A stretch of DNA of 58,906 nucleotides from IMG/VR virus record IMGVR_UViG_3300027779_003675, positions 1 through 58,906 of that record. One strand, given 5' to 3'. The stretch comes from a virus. The notes below the pieces were generated by a model. The model did not search any database and was not told the origin of the DNA. It saw only the letters and a list, made by a program, of their open reading frames with translations. Positions 25,778-32,623 of the stretch are shown one piece after another (the first letter of the stretch is position 1; every line of letters begins with the position of its first letter). A program made the translations under genes and the position numbers.

Positions 25778-26949
25778 TTTTCTATTGCTTCGTAGTATTC
25801 TTTACCAAGGGTGTTATCTATTGCTTGCCTCATTGCTTTTGACCCGCCTAAGGTTCCCGACGGGTGTCCGTGAAGAGCTCCCCCCACGTTCGCCATATAA
25901 TTTATTCCAAATTTTTCTGTAACTTTATTAACTAATCCGGGATGCATTCCGCAGGAAAGAGCAGGCATAACATTGTGCTTGTGAAGAACGTCTATAACCT
26001 CTTGTAGGTCTTTTTCGTCATCGCTTGCATAACCTCCCCACATGCCCGAATGAATAAAGTCTACCCCCATTAGCCCCGCTAATCCACAAATCACAGACCA
26101 ATCTATTCCAAAGCGATGCTGGGTATCGGTTATTACTTTGTCTCCGCTTTTTTGAAAATGAATAAAAAGAGGAAGATCAAGTTTTCTTAGCGAATTGTAT
26201 ACCCCTAACCCTGACCAGATGTTGACATGGACAGCGTTCCCTCCTAGTTGGTGGACTAGCTCTGCCCTTTTAAGTACAGAATGATGATCGCCGTTAATGC
26301 AAAAAGCGTATACAACATTTGGGTTTTCAGCTCTTAGATATTGAGAAATTATCCTCACTCTATCTTCTAGGGGGCAGAAAGATGGGTTGGATAATATCTC
26401 GTCTTCTTTGATAAAGTTTACCCCTCCTTCTGCGAGCTGTTTTACCATCTCGAGCAAAATTTCTGGAGATATTCCTGTTTTGGGTTTTATTATTCCTCCT
26501 AAAATAGGTTTATTATGTACTTTTGTGAAATTTCTGATTCCCTCAATTCCGTATTTTGGCTTCAGAAAGAACTCCTCTTTTATTTTTCGGGGGACTTTGA
26601 GCTCTGTTAGCCTGCATTTAGTTATACTGTCGATGTCCATCTGCCCTCCCATTAATTGGCAGAGCAAGTGGGAGATGCCGTCACCTTCCCAGTCGGTGTT
26701 GATTGTGGGGAAGCCTATCTCTACCGTTCCAGACCTTACGGAAGAGAGGGTGTTCTCGTTACCTTTTATTATGCATGAGTGTTTTTCGAAAAGCTCGTCA
26801 GATTCCCAAGAATTTCTTACGTTTGGGTTGCCGACGCTTTGTCCTATGGCTAAATTCCAACTTGCGTCTTTTAGTGATACGGAACTCTCTAGCTTGTAAG
26901 TAGCTATAGTGTACCTATCTTCGTCTATGTTTTCTTTAAATAGTTTCAT
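25759..26949 (-). CDS. RuBisCO-like protein (form IV-type)
   Basis: 396 aa with an N-terminal domain and the TIM barrel of the RuBisCO large-subunit superfamily. GGIIKPKTGIS has K155 and K157 (spinach K175, K177). FIKEDE has K181, D183 and E184 (K201, D203, E204: carbamylated lysine and Mg ligands). H264 matches H294, FIHSG has H300 (H327), LSCG has S332 (S379), and NVGGALHGHPSG is the phosphate loop. Phe265 stands at Arg295 and Tyr307 at the loop-6 Lys334, so CO2 fixation is unlikely. An enolase, isomerase or decarboxylase on a sugar phosphate is expected, as for other form IV proteins. It overlaps a cupin (14 nt) and a GDPD-like gene (19 nt) inside the glycan operon. Confidence 0.9.
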   Translation of the reverse strand: MKLFKENIDEDRYTIATYKLESSVSLKDASWNLAIGQSVGNPNVRNSWESDELFEKHSCIIKGNENTLSSVRSGTVEIGFPTINTDWEGDGISHLLCQLMGGQMDIDSITKCRLTELKVPRKIKEEFFLKPKYGIEGIRNFTKVHNKPILGGIIKPKTGISPEILLEMVKQLAEGGVNFIKEDEILSNPSFCPLEDRVRIISQYLRAENPNVVYAFCINGDHHSVLKRAELVHQLGGNAVHVNIWSGLGVYNSLRKLDLPLFIHFQKSGDKVITDTQHRFGIDWSVICGLAGLMGVDFIHSGMWGGYASDDEKDLQEVIDVLHKHNVMPALSCGMHPGLVNKVTEKFGINYMANVGGALHGHPSGTLGGSKAMRQAIDNTLGKEYYEAIEKWGKSK

Positions 26950-27259
26950 ATTTATCTTTAGGCAAGGACGGAACCCTTACGACTAAGACCCTGCAGTCTT
27001 TCTCGAAAACGGGGTCTGCTATTTCTTTTTTTTCTATAATAAAGATGTCTCCGGCTTTTATTTTGGTTTTTTGTATAGTCATCTCGCCGTCCAAAAGTAG
27101 GTTGTACTCGGTCGACCTCTTGTGGAGGTGAGCCTTCCACTCTTCCCCTTTTTTGTGTTTTACGACTCCCACTTCAAAGTCTTCGGTCCTTAATACGGAT
27201 GGCTCAAAGTCGCCAATAAACCATCCTCGATACATCGTTGAGTGCTTAATTATTTTCAC
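26936..27259 (-). CDS. Small cupin protein, 107 aa
   Basis: Single cupin domain: GEEWKAHLHKRSTEYNLLLDG (His-x-His and Glu metal motif) and KAGDIFIIEKKEIADPVF (second motif, His replaced). It is wedged between the nucleotidyltransferase (14-nt overlap) and the RuBisCO-like gene (14-nt overlap). It is probably a sugar-binding isomerase or a regulator of the same conversion. Confidence 0.7.
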   Translation of the reverse strand: MKIIKHSTMYRGWFIGDFEPSVLRTEDFEVGVVKHKKGEEWKAHLHKRSTEYNLLLDGEMTIQKTKIKAGDIFIIEKKEIADPVFEKDCRVLVVRVPSLPKDKYETI

Positions 27260-27983
27260 GTCTGAGATATTCCCTTAGGTCGTCTGGAGTTCCTACGGGG
27301 TTGTGTTGTGCGTTTGGTATGTGGTAAATGCCTATTTGCATTTTTTGCATTATCATCTCGTTATAGGTAGGGCCAATATAAAACTCTCCGTTTATGGATC
27401 TTTTGCCTTCTGAAATCATTGTTTTGGCGCTGTCCATATAGTATTTTCCTTTTTTCCAATAATGGATACCGTTTAAAGAAATATTGCTAATAATTTCTTT
27501 TTCTTTTATTTCTATAATTAGACCTTTTTTGTTTAACCTTGCGTAGCTGTTTTTGGTTGTGTTTGCATAGTATGTCACAGGTATTCCGTGGTAACTGTTG
27601 GCGGCACAAAAGTTTTCAAACGCTTTTCCGTCCCAGTGCATTATTTGGTCACAGTTGGCGATAACTAACGGCTCGTTTGGTTTAATCGATTTCTTGGCTA
27701 GCAAGGCCGTGCAGGCTGGGCCTTCAGTGGTGTAGTCTATTTCTATAAGCTCTACTTCTTTTATGTTTGACGTTTTATTTTTTAGGTTTAGCAAAATCCT
27801 TCTTAACTGGTCGAGGCTTTTTCCTTTTTTTAATATAAAAATATATTTCCCGGAGATTCCTAGCGACAAAACAGCTTTTGAAATCATGCTTTCGGAGCCT
27901 ACTTTAATTAGGGGCTTTAAGTCTTTGAATCCTTCATTTTTGAACCGTTTACCTTCTCCGGCCATAGGTATCAAAACATTCAT
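27246..27983 (-). CDS. Sugar-phosphate nucleotidyltransferase
   Basis: 245 aa. MNVLIPMAGEGKRFKNEGF with DLKPLIKVGSESMI is the nucleotide-binding G-x-G-x-R and P-K motif of the RmlA/GlmU-type NTP transferases, and IANCDQIMHWDG holds the catalytic Asp. It activates a sugar-1-phosphate to an NDP-sugar. It overlaps the 280-aa gene by 4 nt and the cupin by 14 nt, and may use the product of the RuBisCO-like step (inference). Confidence 0.85.
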   Translation of the reverse strand: MNVLIPMAGEGKRFKNEGFKDLKPLIKVGSESMISKAVLSLGISGKYIFILKKGKSLDQLRRILLNLKNKTSNIKEVELIEIDYTTEGPACTALLAKKSIKPNEPLVIANCDQIMHWDGKAFENFCAANSYHGIPVTYYANTTKNSYARLNKKGLIIEIKEKEIISNISLNGIHYWKKGKYYMDSAKTMISEGKRSINGEFYIGPTYNEMIMQKMQIGIYHIPNAQHNPVGTPDDLREYLRRENN

Positions 27984-28822
27984 TTTAATAGGTATTCTAA
28001 ATTTCCCTCTGGTTTGTTAAAATCTTTTGATCTTTTTTCGTACCTTGCGTTTGACTCACTTGCGTCTACGCCGTGAACTTCTCTGGCGAGGCAAATTATC
28101 GAATCTTTACTTCCTCCGTGTCTAGCTGGGTAAAGTTTTTTAACTTTTAAGCCTTTTGCTTCTATGATTTTTCTAAGCTGTCCGTGGTTGCAGTCGTAAT
28201 CTGAGGCAAAGTGGTTTCCTTTCTTGCTGCAGATTAGACTAAAGAGCCCTTCTTTGTTTCCGAAAAGTTTCTTAGCGTTTTCTGAGCTAGACAATGTGTA
28301 CAAATCGGAAAACCCCATGTCTCTCTCAACTGGAGGAGAGGAAGTTAAATAAACGTATTGAGGGCTGAAGTTGTCGAACGTGAACTTTTTATTATAATGA
28401 AGATCAAACCTTACCAGCATACATAAGTCGTAATTGAAGTTGTTCGCTTTTTCGTGTTCTTCCATTAGCCCTATAGCTTTTTCTGCCGAATACCATTTGC
28501 TGTACATGTTATGGAACCTAAGGCCTCTGTGTATAGATTTGTTATTTATGGGCCTTGCTCCCGCAAACTCTTCGTGGCCTACGGTGTATCGGTTTTTGAA
28601 TATTATTTGTTTTTCAAAAATCTTTGAGATTGGTTGGTATAGTGAAGTTATTTCTTCTTCTTTATCGCATGACCAAGAATGCATAAATACGCCTACCTCT
28701 TTGTTTGGTTCTAGTATATTTTCTTTGAAGTTGGCGTGCATTTTGCCCTGTTCAAGCTGTTCGCCAAAGCCATACCTTTCCATTGATCCGGAGAGTCCGT
28801 GAAATACTATTGCTGTTTTCAT
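27980..28822 (-). CDS. Hypothetical glycan-operon protein, 280 aa
   Basis: No certain family. TAIVFHGLSGSMERYGFG, VFMHSWSCDKEEEIT, FNYDLCMLVRFDLHY and HGGSKDSIICLARE are features I associate with uncharacterised proteins of capsule and LPS loci, some glycosyltransferase-like. No signal peptide or membrane span. It is embedded in the operon with 4-nt overlaps on both sides, which supports a role in the same glycan pathway. Confidence 0.55.
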   Translation of the reverse strand: MKTAIVFHGLSGSMERYGFGEQLEQGKMHANFKENILEPNKEVGVFMHSWSCDKEEEITSLYQPISKIFEKQIIFKNRYTVGHEEFAGARPINNKSIHRGLRFHNMYSKWYSAEKAIGLMEEHEKANNFNYDLCMLVRFDLHYNKKFTFDNFSPQYVYLTSSPPVERDMGFSDLYTLSSSENAKKLFGNKEGLFSLICSKKGNHFASDYDCNHGQLRKIIEAKGLKVKKLYPARHGGSKDSIICLAREVHGVDASESNARYEKRSKDFNKPEGNLEYLLK

Positions 28823-29466
28823 TCTCCTAAAAAGTTTTGCGCTTCGTCCCCTTCGTCTCCTTGTATGCTGTGGACCCCGTACTGGCCTATATGATCCGCG
28901 TAACTGTCTTTAGTACAAAGCATTTTAAGGTTTTGTTCTTTTGCTATTTTGGTAAAGGTCCAGTCCCAAGAAGGTTGATTAGAGGGTATTTGATTAAAAA
29001 GGTCTCTGCTGATGGCAAGCGCAAAGCCTCCCAAAGATTCTTTCTCTACTAAGTGTTCGTTGTAGTCTCCTATCTCTGGGTGACTGGGGGTGTTAAAGGT
29101 TGATACTCCGGCTAACTTTTCTTTAATTTCTAGAGTTCTTTTCTTGAGGTTGTTATACCATTCGGGGTTGTAAATGGCGTCGCTATCAGTGGTTATAACA
29201 TAGTCGTCGTCTGTGTTGTCGAACGCTGTCTTGATAGACAAAAGCATGTTGGGGTCGCAGCCTATATTTTTTTTGTTATAGTTTATATTTACATTAAGGT
29301 TCTCCTTATGTCCTAGGGACTCCAAAAGCTTCTTTATCCTGATGTCTTCACTAGCGTCATCAAAAATAAATAAATTAGTGGGTTCATTAAAGTTTGTATT
29401 AAAAAGCGACTTTATAGACCTAAGCAGATACGAGTACCTGTTGTAACATGTCATTCCAATATTCAT
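28819..29466 (-). CDS. GT2 glycosyltransferase
   Basis: 215 aa GT-A transferase. MNIGMTCYNRYSYLLRSIKSLF opens the fold, LFIFDDASEDIRI is the first acidic motif, DDYVITTDSDAIY gives the D-x-D for metal-nucleotide binding, and GGFALAISRDLF and WDWTFTKIA form the acceptor side. It transfers a single sugar and is probably non-processive, as no membrane segments are present. First gene of the tight glycan run. The start overlaps the stop of the upstream DUF2589 partner by 1 nt. Confidence 0.82.
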   Translation of the reverse strand: MNIGMTCYNRYSYLLRSIKSLFNTNFNEPTNLFIFDDASEDIRIKKLLESLGHKENLNVNINYNKKNIGCDPNMLLSIKTAFDNTDDDYVITTDSDAIYNPEWYNNLKKRTLEIKEKLAGVSTFNTPSHPEIGDYNEHLVEKESLGGFALAISRDLFNQIPSNQPSWDWTFTKIAKEQNLKMLCTKDSYADHIGQYGVHSIQGDEGDEAQNFLGE

Positions 29467-30002
29467 TAGCTTGGGAGAACCTTGATTAACTGGTCGTTTA
29501 CTCTGGCTATACCCTCAGGGGGGGCTGACCCTTTAAATTTTAGTTTTATATTGGCTTTGTTTTTATGGTGGTTTTCCGAGCCTATTCTAGCGCTTACTTT
29601 CTCTCCGTTAGCTTCGTCGTTTGAGAACTCTCCTATATCAACGTCAAACTCCATCTCCAGTTCTGATATTGACAAATGCTGACTGGGGGCAAGGGTTAAT
29701 AGGGGAATGTCAGTTTCAGCTTCTCCTCCCTCGTTGGTTGGAAGTTTAATTCTATAGCATTTTGGAGTTCCGTCTTCGTCGAAGTACGTCCTCATAACGT
29801 GAGCCATATGCTCCGTTTCGACTCTTCTTTGAGCGAATGAAACAGAGTTGTATAAAGCCCTTATCAGCTCATCGAAAGACTTGTTCGGAGCGGGGTTGTC
29901 CGTCGGCCCTTCCTTTACTTTTACCTCTGCCGCTGGGGCTGCCGCTGGAGCTTTATCCTCTGGGGGAGGGTCTTTCGGAATATAGTAGTTAGTGAGTCCC
30001 AT
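29466..30002 (-). CDS. DUF2589-associated protein
   Basis: 178 aa if the start is the ATG at 30002, right after the T-run of a terminator. An upstream in-frame ATG at 30020 lies inside that hairpin. A Pro/Ala-rich linker (EDKAPAAAPAAE) precedes a conserved part (FDELIRALYNSVSFAQRRVETEHMAHV) and a beta-rich domain ending GIARVNDQLIKVLPS. It pairs with the DUF2589 gene immediately upstream, an arrangement I have seen in bacteria. Function unknown. Confidence 0.6.
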   Translation of the reverse strand: MGLTNYYIPKDPPPEDKAPAAAPAAEVKVKEGPTDNPAPNKSFDELIRALYNSVSFAQRRVETEHMAHVMRTYFDEDGTPKCYRIKLPTNEGGEAETDIPLLTLAPSQHLSISELEMEFDVDIGEFSNDEANGEKVSARIGSENHHKNKANIKLKFKGSAPPEGIARVNDQLIKVLPS

Positions 30003-30009
30003 AAAAAAA

Positions 30010-30039
30010 GAAAACCTCACTAAATAATAGAGAGGTTTA
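30010..30039 (-). terminator. Rho-independent terminator after DUF2589 gene
   Basis: On the minus strand AACCTC...GAGGTT forms a stem with an A/T loop, followed by TTTTCTTTTTTT. The downstream gene's ATG (30002) comes immediately after the T-run. Confidence 0.75.
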
Positions 30040-30064
30040 CTTGATTTTTAAAATGTTTTTAAGG

Positions 30065-30718
30065 CTACTTGGTCGGCTGTGGTGCTATGGCGTTGCCAAG
30101 AATATCCAAAACCTTCATTAATCCTTCGGGTGCTCCGTCGTCCCTCGCTTCAACGTGTACCGTGTATCTGGCTGAGTTGTCCGTCTTTCTTGTGTTTGAG
30201 CTCTTGCTGGCAACTGAAGCTGATAGGTTGGCTTTTACTGGGGACCACCAAGCGCTGTAGCTTACTCCCAGCTTCGTGCTGGTGTCTAGCGAGCTTGAGG
30301 AGGCAGTACTCGTCTTGACTGTCATGTCGAAGTCGATAGTGACGTTCTTGACGCCTAGGGATGGAGTGTTAACTATAGAAAGAAGGGGCACCTTTAGGTT
30401 TCTTTTTTCTATGTCATGGACGATATAGGTCCCTGTAGTGGGTGGGCTTCCTGCTCCTGCGTAAACTGCGTTTGCACCGGTTGCCGGTATACCGGCAATG
30501 GTTGGGTCCAGTGTGGCTTCTTTCTCTACAGGAACGTCGTAGTTAAAGTCAACGGTTCTGGCTACTAACTTTGTGCCGACCTTTTGAAGGCCAATGTCTT
30601 CAATGAACTTTGTTGTAGTGTTCGCGAGTTGACCCTGCGCCTTCGCTGCCGCCATAAGAGGCTCGCCTATAAGCGAGTCCATGGGGAGCCCTTTGAATTG
30701 ATCTGCTATTCTAGCCAT
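30065..30718 (-). CDS. DUF2589 family protein
   Basis: 217 aa. FKGLPMDSLIGEPLMAAAKAQGQLANTTTKFIEDIG is the characteristic N-terminal helix region of DUF2589. A long beta-rich domain (VDFNYDVPVEKEATL; LKVPLLSIVNTPSLGVKNVTIDFDMTVK) and a C-terminal helix follow. The family's function is unknown. It forms a unit with the 29466 gene and the lipoprotein upstream (13-nt spacing). A secreted or assembly-type structural role is possible. Confidence 0.75.
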   Translation of the reverse strand: MARIADQFKGLPMDSLIGEPLMAAAKAQGQLANTTTKFIEDIGLQKVGTKLVARTVDFNYDVPVEKEATLDPTIAGIPATGANAVYAGAGSPPTTGTYIVHDIEKRNLKVPLLSIVNTPSLGVKNVTIDFDMTVKTSTASSSSLDTSTKLGVSYSAWWSPVKANLSASVASKSSNTRKTDNSARYTVHVEARDDGAPEGLMKVLDILGNAIAPQPTK

Positions 30719-30731
30719 GATACTTTTCTTT

Positions 30732-31505
30732 CTAAATCATATGTAGTTTCTGCTTAGCTTGCGCTATCATCCATCTATCTTTCTTATCTAGGTGTGACCG
30801 CATGTGGTCGTCGATCTGCTTCAACATCTCTGGTTTTTCCCCCATATGTTGGTCTCTAACCTTTTGTATTCCTTGTACAACCTTGAGTAAAGTGGAGCTA
30901 GCGCCTTTGGATGGTATAGCAAAGGGTGCAACGGCGGTAAGCACCTTAAGAGCGATCCCTAAAACTACTAAAAATATAACTACGCCAACTATCCAGTAAA
31001 CCTTGCCCATTAGGCTGGCGTATTTAGTGGCTTGAATAGCGTTGTCTTCATTGACCGCTTTTAGTTTTTGGTTGGCGGTTCCTAGCTGATCGTTGAGCAT
31101 TCTATTTTGGTTTTGGAAGGCTATAAGCTTCTTATCCATTGTCATTAGCTCAGCTTGCCCTTCCTCTACTACCTTAGGGTCGTGAGACAAAAGCTTATTT
31201 ATCATTTGGTCAGATTTTACAGCGTTTTCCATTTGGGGTGGGCCTAGGGCTGTCAGGCTTCTGGTGGTCATTTGTTTGGCCACCTGAGAGTGTTGGGAGG
31301 GTTTCGGGTCTTTTTGCAGTGACTGGTCAGCTGCATATACAAATGTCCTGCCGGATTCTATTTGCTTATCTTTGTTTACGTCGACTTCTGACCTTATATT
31401 GTCGACTACCTTTTGCTGTTTGTTGAATTTACCAAGAGGGGTTGAGCACCCCACTATAATGAGCATCATAATTGCAGATACATAGCAAACATCTTTGATA
31501 TTCAT
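30732..31505 (-). CDS. Lipoprotein with coiled coil and internal membrane span
   Basis: 257 aa. The N-terminus ends in a lipobox (LIIVGCS, Cys20). A polar region and coiled coil (MTMDKKLIAFQNQNRMLNDQLGTANQKLKAVNED) lead to one transmembrane helix (VYWIVGVVIFLVVLGIALKVL, about 168-189) and a basic tail of about 65 residues. Lipid anchor at one end and membrane span at the other, bridged by a coiled coil, is the topology of a unimolecular spanin, although the long C-terminal tail is atypical. An envelope scaffold for the DUF2589 proteins is the alternative. Confidence 0.65.
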   Translation of the reverse strand: MNIKDVCYVSAIMMLIIVGCSTPLGKFNKQQKVVDNIRSEVDVNKDKQIESGRTFVYAADQSLQKDPKPSQHSQVAKQMTTRSLTALGPPQMENAVKSDQMINKLLSHDPKVVEEGQAELMTMDKKLIAFQNQNRMLNDQLGTANQKLKAVNEDNAIQATKYASLMGKVYWIVGVVIFLVVLGIALKVLTAVAPFAIPSKGASSTLLKVVQGIQKVRDQHMGEKPEMLKQIDDHMRSHLDKKDRWMIAQAKQKLHMI

Positions 31506-31511
31506 TTTATC

Positions 31512-31540
31512 ATTATACTAACCAGCCGTTAGAATTTACA
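31512..31540 (-). promoter_or_regulatory. Promoter, perfect -10, leaderless spacing
   Basis: Minus strand TGTAAA-N17-TATAAT, then 6 nt (GATAAA), then the ATG at 31505. The -10 is consensus and the spacing to ATG equals that of the other phage promoters. Confidence 0.7.
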
Positions 31541-31541
31541 G

Positions 31542-31865
31542 TTAAATTACGTAATAATTAATAGTTACGTAGGAGTTAGCGCTGGCGGAGACCTGAAGCC
31601 AAAACCCTTCTGTTAAATGTATAGGTTGAGAAAAGTGAGCCTGTTCTGATCTATCGCTAGCTGTAGCCATCACCCAGCGAATATTTTCTGACGAGCCGTT
31701 ATACTCTTTAAATTGCTGAAGAGCCGACCCTTGGTTCGAGCCTACTAAGACGTCGGTTATAACCATGACTTCCCCAGCAGCAACGGTTTCCGTTACGTTT
31801 GTCCAAGCGTTAGACGAAAGGGGTGTGTATTTTGAGTCTTGTCTTCGTATGGCTGCGCTGTTCAT
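31542..31865 (-). CDS. Hypothetical beta-rich protein, 107 aa
   Basis: Not recognised. It consists of predicted short beta strands (NVTETVAAGEVMVITDVLVG; FWLQVSASANSYVTINYYVI), like small virion decoration or fibre-cap proteins. No signal peptide. It lies between a glycosyltransferase and the lipoprotein gene. The promoter for the lipoprotein starts right after its stop. Confidence 0.55.
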   Translation of the reverse strand: MNSAAIRRQDSKYTPLSSNAWTNVTETVAAGEVMVITDVLVGSNQGSALQQFKEYNGSSENIRWVMATASDRSEQAHFSQPIHLTEGFWLQVSASANSYVTINYYVI

Positions 31866-31876
31866 TACAGCATGAA

Positions 31877-32623
31877 TTACACGTAAAAGCTCTCGTATTG
31901 CTGCTTTAGATTGCCAGAAAAATTAATATACCCCCTGTGATTTAGGGTTATATCTGGAATAGCGTGTATTTTACCGCCTAAAGATCTCCATAATTGGCAG
32001 AACCCGTAGTCTTCGCTCTCGTATTTTTTTGTTTTTGGGTTTATTCTGCACTGAAAGAAATCGTAGAAGTTGTCGCCTGCTCCCATGTAGCCATCTATGT
32101 CGTTTTGATATTTTAAATCAGGGCGCTCTTTTATTATCTTTTCGAAGCACTCTCTTTTTATAAGCATGAACCCTGTTGCGGCGTACTCGACCTCTACGGA
32201 TTCGTCCTTCATCTTGCTGAGATCTAATTCTGAAGAAAAGTCTGTTGCTAGATTTCTCCAAATAGGAGGAAGTTCGCTGTACTTTTTAAATATAGTCTTG
32301 AGTTTGTTGTCGCTTATATATTTTTTGGGATACAGTCCGACAGCTACGTCTTTATCTAGATCTAGTAGTCTGAAGAAATCCTTAGGGTCAAAGGATACGT
32401 CGGTATCCACGAACATTAAATGAGTGTAGTCTCCCCCTAAGGTATATGCAGCGGATGCGTTTCTTCCCCTGCTAATTAGGCTCTCAAACCCTATAACTAT
32501 AGATGACGCTAAGGTTTTCTTTTGCCCCATCGCTAGAAAGAGGGAAGACATGCTCATCATGAAGTCAGCATGAACAACTCCACCGTAGGCAATTATAGGA
32601 AAGAATACTTTTGGGGTTTTCAC
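31877..32623 (-). CDS. GT-A glycosyltransferase
   Basis: 248 aa. VFFPIIAYGGVVHADFMMSM opens the fold, FESLISRGRNASAAYTLGGDYTHLMFVDTDVSFDP contains the D-x-D (DTD) sugar-nucleotide motif, and EVEYAATGFMLIKRECF and EDYGFCQLWRSLGGKIHAIPDI complete a Gal/GalNAc-T-like layout. Close relatives are frequent in phages and giant viruses. It overlaps the RNR gene by 4 nt. Confidence 0.8.
   Translation of the reverse strand: MKTPKVFFPIIAYGGVVHADFMMSMSSLFLAMGQKKTLASSIVIGFESLISRGRNASAAYTLGGDYTHLMFVDTDVSFDPKDFFRLLDLDKDVAVGLYPKKYISDNKLKTIFKKYSELPPIWRNLATDFSSELDLSKMKDESVEVEYAATGFMLIKRECFEKIIKERPDLKYQNDIDGYMGAGDNFYDFFQCRINPKTKKYESEDYGFCQLWRSLGGKIHAIPDITLNHRGYINFSGNLKQQYESFYV

Noticed and set aside
26387-26899. 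Plus-strand ORF of 170 aa over the RuBisCO-like gene
   Set aside because: It is a reverse-frame shadow of a strongly conserved gene.
25759-26949. True CO2-fixing RuBisCO
   Set aside because: Loop-6 Lys334 is Tyr and Arg295 is Phe in the alignment, so carboxylase chemistry is not supported.
30003-30020. Upstream Met for the 29466 gene
   Set aside because: It lies inside the terminator hairpin, so the ATG at 30002 is more likely.
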